In this document: in pieces, positions 58,573 to 64,000 of the stretch
Numbering within the stretch: the stretch's first letter is position 1
Layout: each line of letters starts with the position of its first letter
DNA from: Spinacia oleracea
Taxonomy: Eukaryota > Streptophyta > Magnoliopsida > Caryophyllales > Amaranthaceae
Assembly: GCF_020520425.1 (NCBI RefSeq)
Contig: NC_079490.1
Location: 1,550,001 to 1,614,000 of the forward strand
Length of the DNA: 64,000 nt
Direction of reading: 5' to 3'
Made by a program: the position numbers and the translations under genes
The notes under the pieces: generated by a model
Told to the model about the DNA's origin: nothing
Database searches by the model: none
The model's input: only the letters and a program-made list of their open reading frames with translations

Positions 58573-60290
58573 TTTAGATGCATACTCATGTGTTAACCGC
58601 TTAACATTTGCTGGTAACATTGCAGATAACATAAATAATAAAATATGTACAAATCATGTGCAAGTGTAGTATAACTAATCAACTATACATAAAAAACAAT
58701 AGTGGTATAATTTAAGCAATTGCTAAGTCAAGTATTTGTTTAATGACTGTAAAAAGGCAGTTGTTTAATCCTATCTAGGTGGGTGATTAGGTTGATGGGA
58801 GGATCGAGGTCAACGCAGTTGGTTAAACACAAAGTCATAGGAGAAGGTCTTGGCGTTAAGCCGTTAATGCTTGGGCGTAAATCATGTGCAAGTTCAGTAA
58901 ATTTAGGCAGCTTGGCAAGTGCTAGCAGTAGTATTTTAGTTTTAGTCAAAATCTAGATCATATTTCTATTAATTGAGATAAGAGAGAATTGTGATTTGTG
59001 ACTCATTAAGTACATCTTTAGCCTGTGTCCTCATTCCCTTTCCCTATGCCGGGTTTACAGATGAGTAACCTACAACCTCTTGCAACAACGCAAGATGATT
59101 CAGCTAGCTTTCCCATTTCCATAACTAGTAACCATGAAATTCAACCTGCAGCATCGAGCCCAATTCCGAATCCACCAACTACCTTCAACATTCCAGCAGA
59201 TGACTTAGCTCCTGCACCATTTTCTCTACGTGCGGAAAAACTGTTGCTGAATCTTTTGCAACATTTTTTCAGTTTTGTTTGGTGTGGATTTTTTATATCA
59301 TTACTACCGCTGTTAGTGGTGCCTTATCTTCTGATACGATTACTTCAATTTGTTAGGCACGGTCATGGCTATTACAACGCCACTCAACTCAAGTTTTACA
59401 TCCGTTTTTGGATGCACGCATCTTTGGTGAAAATTGCCTTAATTTTTGTGATGTTCAGCCTTGTTGTTGAATATGATATACGCACTGACCATGGTTCAAC
59501 TTTTGGGCATCTCAAAGTAGTAGAAAGTTCGTTTTATTTTAAGATGTGTGGCATACTTTACTTAAAGCCACAATATTCCAAGTGTTATGGTATCCTTAAT
59601 ACCCTATTTTCCATTAAATCACATAGAAACCGGCTGTAATGTTCGAGAAGGAGTAGTTGAGATAATTGAATGTCTCACTCTATGGTGGTTGGGTGGGTCT
59701 GTGGTTATGAAGTATTTTCCCACCTTGAAGAACCACCAATCCCTTGGAGTGCACACTTGGAAATGGATTGAGGTATCAGTACTCGTTCTCATAGGCTACA
59801 ATGTCATTACAATTTGTACTCATATGATCGTGCTGTCGCTACTACATACAAAATCACCTCTACTTTTAACAAATGTAGAATTGTTGTCTGACCTAGTGTA
59901 TTGGGCTATTGGAATGAAACACAGCATCAACTTCACATTGAATTCAATTCTGATTCTACTTACGTGGGTGTTGTATTTTGGCTCCCATTTAAACGAAACA
60001 CCTCGGGCAAAAAAAGTTTTGGAAATCGGAACCTGGACTTGTTTTAGTATTTTGATTTGTTCTGTTTTTTCGTTGATCAAAACTTGTGTATTATTGTCAT
60101 GGGAGGCTGCTGCAGTCTATAACAGATTAAATTCTAGAATCTTAGGAGGGGGGAAACAGTTGTACTTTCTAGGTATCATTGGTCGACGCAACCATGATTC
60201 TTTTAACCTTCTGTATGTTGATACAGCAATAAAAAAAAGTAGCTCAAGGTGAACTAGCAGAGCAAAAACAAGACAACTTAAACAGCATAA

Positions 60291-61872
60291 TCTCTACACT
60301 TTAAAAAGTGGGAGATCAATTACTTCCCTATGAATAGTAACTACATATACCAATAAATCATTTTATTTCTTTTTAACTAATTATATCCTAATTTCTTTTG
60401 TAACTAATTTATCAACTACCTTTATTAAGGGCAATAATTTTATTGAGACCTTAATCTAAACACTTCACTGCATATTTCTTAGGCACTCCCTCAACTCATA
60501 TTTCTTATCTAATAATCTTACTTCTAAGTACGAAGTATATTTAGAGCTGAGAACATGTACCAAATGTCTTTTTTTTTTGTACTAACCTTGTCGGTAGGAA
60601 TGGCAATGGGTAGGGTCTGGGTAGGGTCTAGCAATACCCGGACCCGGACCCTAATTTTTTGACCTATACCCATACCCTACCCTTACCCTATAGGGTCTAG
60701 AATTACAAGACCCTTACCCGGACCCTATGGGTTCAGTAGGGTATGGGTAGGGTCTAGGGTCCGGAGCGGGTCCGTATTGCCTATTTTTTCTTTAACTTTT
60801 TTCAATTTTTTTTATATCCAACCATATGTAATGCACAAAAAAAATACAATACAAACGATTAATTTGACATTTTAAAACAAATAAATCCTAGTGCCCCAAA
60901 TCATCCTTGTATTTCCTTAAACATATTACAATTTAATGTACTAAGGTCACAAATTAAAAAAAACTCAGGTTCTCAAGTACACAATGTCAATGTTAGAGGT
61001 TTTTTTGACTAGTGAGTGGTAGTGTTGGATGGTTGTTAGAGGAGTAAATGTGATTTTGTGGATTCCCTTAAGATTTTGTGTTACTTTTATATTTCTTTAA
61101 TGAAATTTGAGCGGATTTAGTTTAGGGTATGGATCTTAAGGGTCTATGGGTAGGGTCTGGGTAGGGTAAGGGTCTGAAAAAGTTGGACCCTTACCCTACC
61201 CTATTCGATACATCATATACCCATACCCTACCCTTACCCTATAGGGTCTAGAAAATTAAGACCCATACCCTAATTTTAGGGTAGGGTCTAACAGGGTCAG
61301 GGTAGGATCCTGGACCCGTTGCCATCTCTACTTGTCGGTTTGTTTATTTACGATTTAGTACAACCGATCAATAAGAAAAGAACCGATTCAGAGTACACCT
61401 AACTATACATATAATTAGGAACAAGATAAAAGTTCTCATATACGTTTGCATGTCATTTTTATTCAAATGAAATGTACAACACGTACTGTGTATAGTATCG
61501 AGTTTCGAGTATCCAACTTGTCAACTCCTTTTTTTTTTAAAGGAAAAATACATTGAAATTAGGATAGCCTTATGTCAATATTGCATCCTAATTTATCTAA
61601 GGTAATAAAATGTAGAACATATACTACGTATTAGGGTGTCCAATTTTCGAATATAGGATCTGAACTGGTCCAAAATTTCCTTATCGGAAAAATGTGATCC
61701 GAATCCAATCCGAAAGTTTGGGTTATCCGAAATTTTCGGATCGGATACCCAAAAATGTGAAATCAATACGAATACAATTTTTTTTTAAAAAAAATTAGGG
61801 TGCTAGAACCTATCGGTGCCAAATTTGAAATTTCCCGCCACACTGCGCGCGTTGCGCGCAGCCAGCTACTAG
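60291..61872 (+). mobile_element. non-autonomous Helitron in exon 1 of MSL copy E
   Basis: The 5' end is TCTCTACACTTTAAAAAG. The 3' end is the GC hairpin CTGCGCGCGTTGCGCGCAG, then CCAGCTACTAG at 61862-61872. It lies between A (60290) and T (61873). Copy C has uninterrupted sequence at the same place, with the same AAACAGCA..ATGA context, confirming the insertion point. No Rep/helicase coding. It holds a nested hAT element. Confidence 0.9.
60595..61330. mobile_element. hAT-type element nested in the Helitron
   Basis: 736 bp. Ends TAGGAATGGCAATGGGTAGG and GGACCCGTTGCCATCTCTA are inverted repeats; the flanks carry a perfect 8-bp duplication CTTGTCGG (60587-60594 and 61331-61338). Each end is followed by a cluster of GGGTAGGGTCT / AGACCCTACCC motifs in both orientations. 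Confidence 0.9.
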
Positions 61873-62663
61873 TGATAGAAAAAGTTGAAGAGAATATGAG
61901 AAAATCACCATTGCGTTTAGCTGTATTTTCAACCTTTTTTTCTAGGATTAGAAATAGCCCTGGATTTTCAAATGCTATCGACCGCTATTACAAGAGTAAA
62001 TCCTACTATGGGGATGGAGTGGAAAGATCAGGATTGGCACTCTGGTTTCATCTGTTAATACTACATGTATTAATCAAACCAACTCAAAATATCTTCACAC
62101 TTCCAACCAAGCTAATAAGATCGGCTGACTGGAGCAAAAGTAAGTCGGACAATGTTGATGGGTGGGTAAAGCAAGGAACGAATGGAGAAAACGATGATAA
62201 GTGTGATACTCAATCTTATGTGAAGAAATTGTCAGGAAAAGTGAAGAAGAGAGTCAAGGATGACCTGTTAATACAGGATGGCCTCATTCCCTCCATACAT
62301 ATTATACAACAGGTGGCTCAATACCTTTTGACTGCTAGAAAAGCTTTGTCAAATGATAAATATACTTCTGATATCCTCCTAAATCTGGAGAGAGAGAGCC
62401 AAGATGGGTAAGAGACATTTCTTCCTTGCTGTATTCTCTTTGGATTTTTTTTTTCCGACCTATTCTTCTCCCTGATAGAAGGCGAGTTTACTTGAACTCG
62501 TCCATATCACCCCTGCTTTTTCTAGGGAGGGAGTTGTAAGCTTCTTCCGAAGCCTAAATATCGAGCCAAATGACACTATTGATTCTGTTGAGCAAACACT
62601 TGCTGAATTTCTTTATTAGTGTAACATAGCATGCAGATAATATCCAGCAAAATCTACTGCATC

Positions 62664-62812
62664 GCGTGCTATTCTCCTGATTTTCACTTATCTTAACTGA
62701 ACTTAACTGAACTTATTAGAACTTATCAAAACTTGTTTTAGTTATAAATTGTACTTGGTCAATCCTTATTTTTCATGAACTTATTTTTCCTGAAATAAGT
62801 GGAAATAAATTC
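62664..62812. mobile_element. MITE fragment in MSL copy E intron 1
   Basis: GTGCTATTCTCCTGATTTTC, then repeats of AACTTATNNGAACTT type and TTCCTGAAATAAGTGG. Same family as 20958-21420; the right end is incomplete. Confidence 0.5.
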
Positions 62813-63493
62813 TGATGTACATTCTTTACTTCTTTGGTTGGTAACAGGATTATCAAAAGAGACCTCATGACTGTCATGAAGCAATTAATTGAAGGTGGAA
62901 ACAGCGCAAATGAGGAGGTCCATCAATCATCTGGAGCTTCTAAAAATGGAAGAGTGAAGCATGAATTTGACTATTTTCAAGATCAATTACCCGATCAGCC
63001 ACTTGAAATGAAAGAAGAAACAGAGCTTGAAAGAATAAGAAAATGGATGGTACATTATCAATCATCGCTATATAATCCCGTTCTTTTTGTACTCCGTATA
63101 TTGTTTTTTTGTGTTGAAGCACAGTGGTAGTTAGAATGACTTCTGGTACAACACTATCACTAACACCTTGGATTCTACCTTTATCAGGAAGGGGCACGTA
63201 CCAATTGTTTGCTCCTTGCAAATACATTGAGCAGTGCAAAAGAGGTTGTGGATTGTTTGAACAAAATAATCAGCACACTTCTAATCGCGGCAACTTTTGT
63301 GATGTGGTTGCTTCTAACTGGATTGGCTACTACGAAATTATTAGTCGTCATAGCATCACCATTGTTGGCTGCAACATTTATATTTGGAGATTCTTGCAAG
63401 ACCCTATTTCAAGGCATCATATTTACATATGTGGTGCATCCTTTTGATGTTGGCGATTTATGCGTCATTGATCAGAAAATGGTTAGTTAATTA

Positions 63494-63642
63494 GGCTCTG
63501 TTCTATTCGACTTATTTTTTCTGAACTTATATTATCCAAACTTATCTGAACTTGTTTTGTCTGAAATAAACTTATTTGTGTGTGCAAATGTATGGAAAAA
63601 CTTTTTTTTTCTGAACTTATTTTGTCTGAAATAAGTCAAGCC
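63494..63642. mobile_element. short MITE of the GTTCTG family in MSL copy E intron 3
   Basis: It starts GGCTCTGTTCTATTCGACTT after TTA (63491-63493) and ends GAAATAAGTCAAGCC before TGA. Copy C lacks it at the same intron, so it arrived after the two copies split. Confidence 0.65.
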
Positions 63643-64000
63643 TGAATCTTTACCTCTTTTTACTGTCACAGATGGAGGTTAGAACTATTGGGGTGTGGAA
63701 AACAACTTTCACAAAAGTTGGTACGCAAGAAGAAGTAATATTTACAAATACACAATTAGCCAACAAAGATATCATCAACCACAAGACCGAGTTTGATTGG
63801 AACGACTGTGTAGAGCTTGATGTAGCTTCTCTGAATAAGAAACAAATCATGACACTGAAAGAAAAAATTGAAAAGTAAGATATCAATTCCAGTATATTTT
63901 TTTCCATTGAGATTTTTATATGCCATATCATGAACTTATTTATCTGCTCGTTGTATCCATTTGTTTGTTCAGACATCTTGATGATAGCAAAGACAAGAAA

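Larger units (their letters stand above)
59046..64000 (+). pseudogene. MSL10-like channel pseudogene, cluster copy E (runs off the window)
   Basis: ATG 59046 (MPGLQMSNLQPLATTQ). Exon 1 extends to 62407 but is split by a 1582-bp Helitron at 60291-61872. The later exons are 62848-63049, 63188-63481, 63672-63874 and from 63973 to beyond the edge. Exons 2-4 are open and of standard length; the pore sequence TFIFGDSCK is normal. Exon 1 is broken: a frame change near 59570, a deletion near 59840-59880 that removes the stretch after HMIVLSLL, and a frame change at an A run near 60230, besides the insertion. Copies E and C are sisters, with the same leader, start region and exon 4. Well-kept 3' exons beside a ruined exon 1 suggest recent loss or sequence exchange with a sister gene. 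Confidence 0.82.

Noticed and set aside
1-64000. Bacterial-style defence islands, toxin genes or whole LTR/virus-like elements
   Set aside because: None seen. The only retroelement-like trace is a short RNase H-like fragment near 35180-35405.

Overview
This window looks like nuclear DNA of a flowering plant, most likely a eudicot. Caryophyllales is possible, but the sequence does not settle it. The evidence is GT-AG introns, recognisable plant genes (plant-type ADP/ATP carrier, SLO1-like PPR protein, BIG BROTHER-like RING ligase, MSL10-like mechanosensitive channels) and a dense load of typical plant DNA transposons (Stowaway, Tourist-like, hAT, Helitron, Mutator). I saw no CRISPR array, rRNA, tRNA gene or whole LTR element.

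Layout. 1-2727: last three exons of a mitochondrial ADP/ATP carrier gene, cut by the left edge. 3920-7293: an intronless SLO1-like mitochondrial PPR gene bracketed by two copies of one hAT MITE family; the downstream copy supplies the gene's stop codon. 7.3-15.2 kb: gene-poor DNA with MITEs, a SINE-like unit and several local tandem duplications. 15.25-21.52 kb: a seven-coding-exon BIG BROTHER-like E3 ligase gene with a repeated 5' leader. 23380-28500: one complete Mutator-like element (9-bp target duplication, at least 86-bp identical inverted ends) carrying a mudrA-type transposase and, convergent to it, a small GRF-zinc-finger/coiled-coil/membrane protein gene.

29.8 kb to the right edge: a cluster of five divergent MSL10-like genes. 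A (+, 29840-33338) and B (-, 35421-40595) lie tail to tail and look intact. C (+, 46224-50207) is a pseudogene split by a hAT element. D (+, 52062-56129) looks intact. E (+, 59046 to beyond 64000) is a pseudogene split by a 1.6-kb Helitron that itself holds a hAT element. Every copy keeps an exon of exactly 294 nt (pore helix) and one of exactly 203 nt. C, D and E each follow a duplicated leader module about 1-1.5 kb upstream.

The strongest points for follow-up are: charged residues (Lys, Arg) at the pore-helix glycine position in the intact channels A and B; the transposon-donated stop codon of the PPR gene; the two-gene MULE whose second gene occupies the mudrB position but encodes a GRF zinc-finger membrane protein; and the duplicated leader modules with repeated splice sites. 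All exon boundaries were read by eye from splice signals and comparison between copies; none has transcript support.
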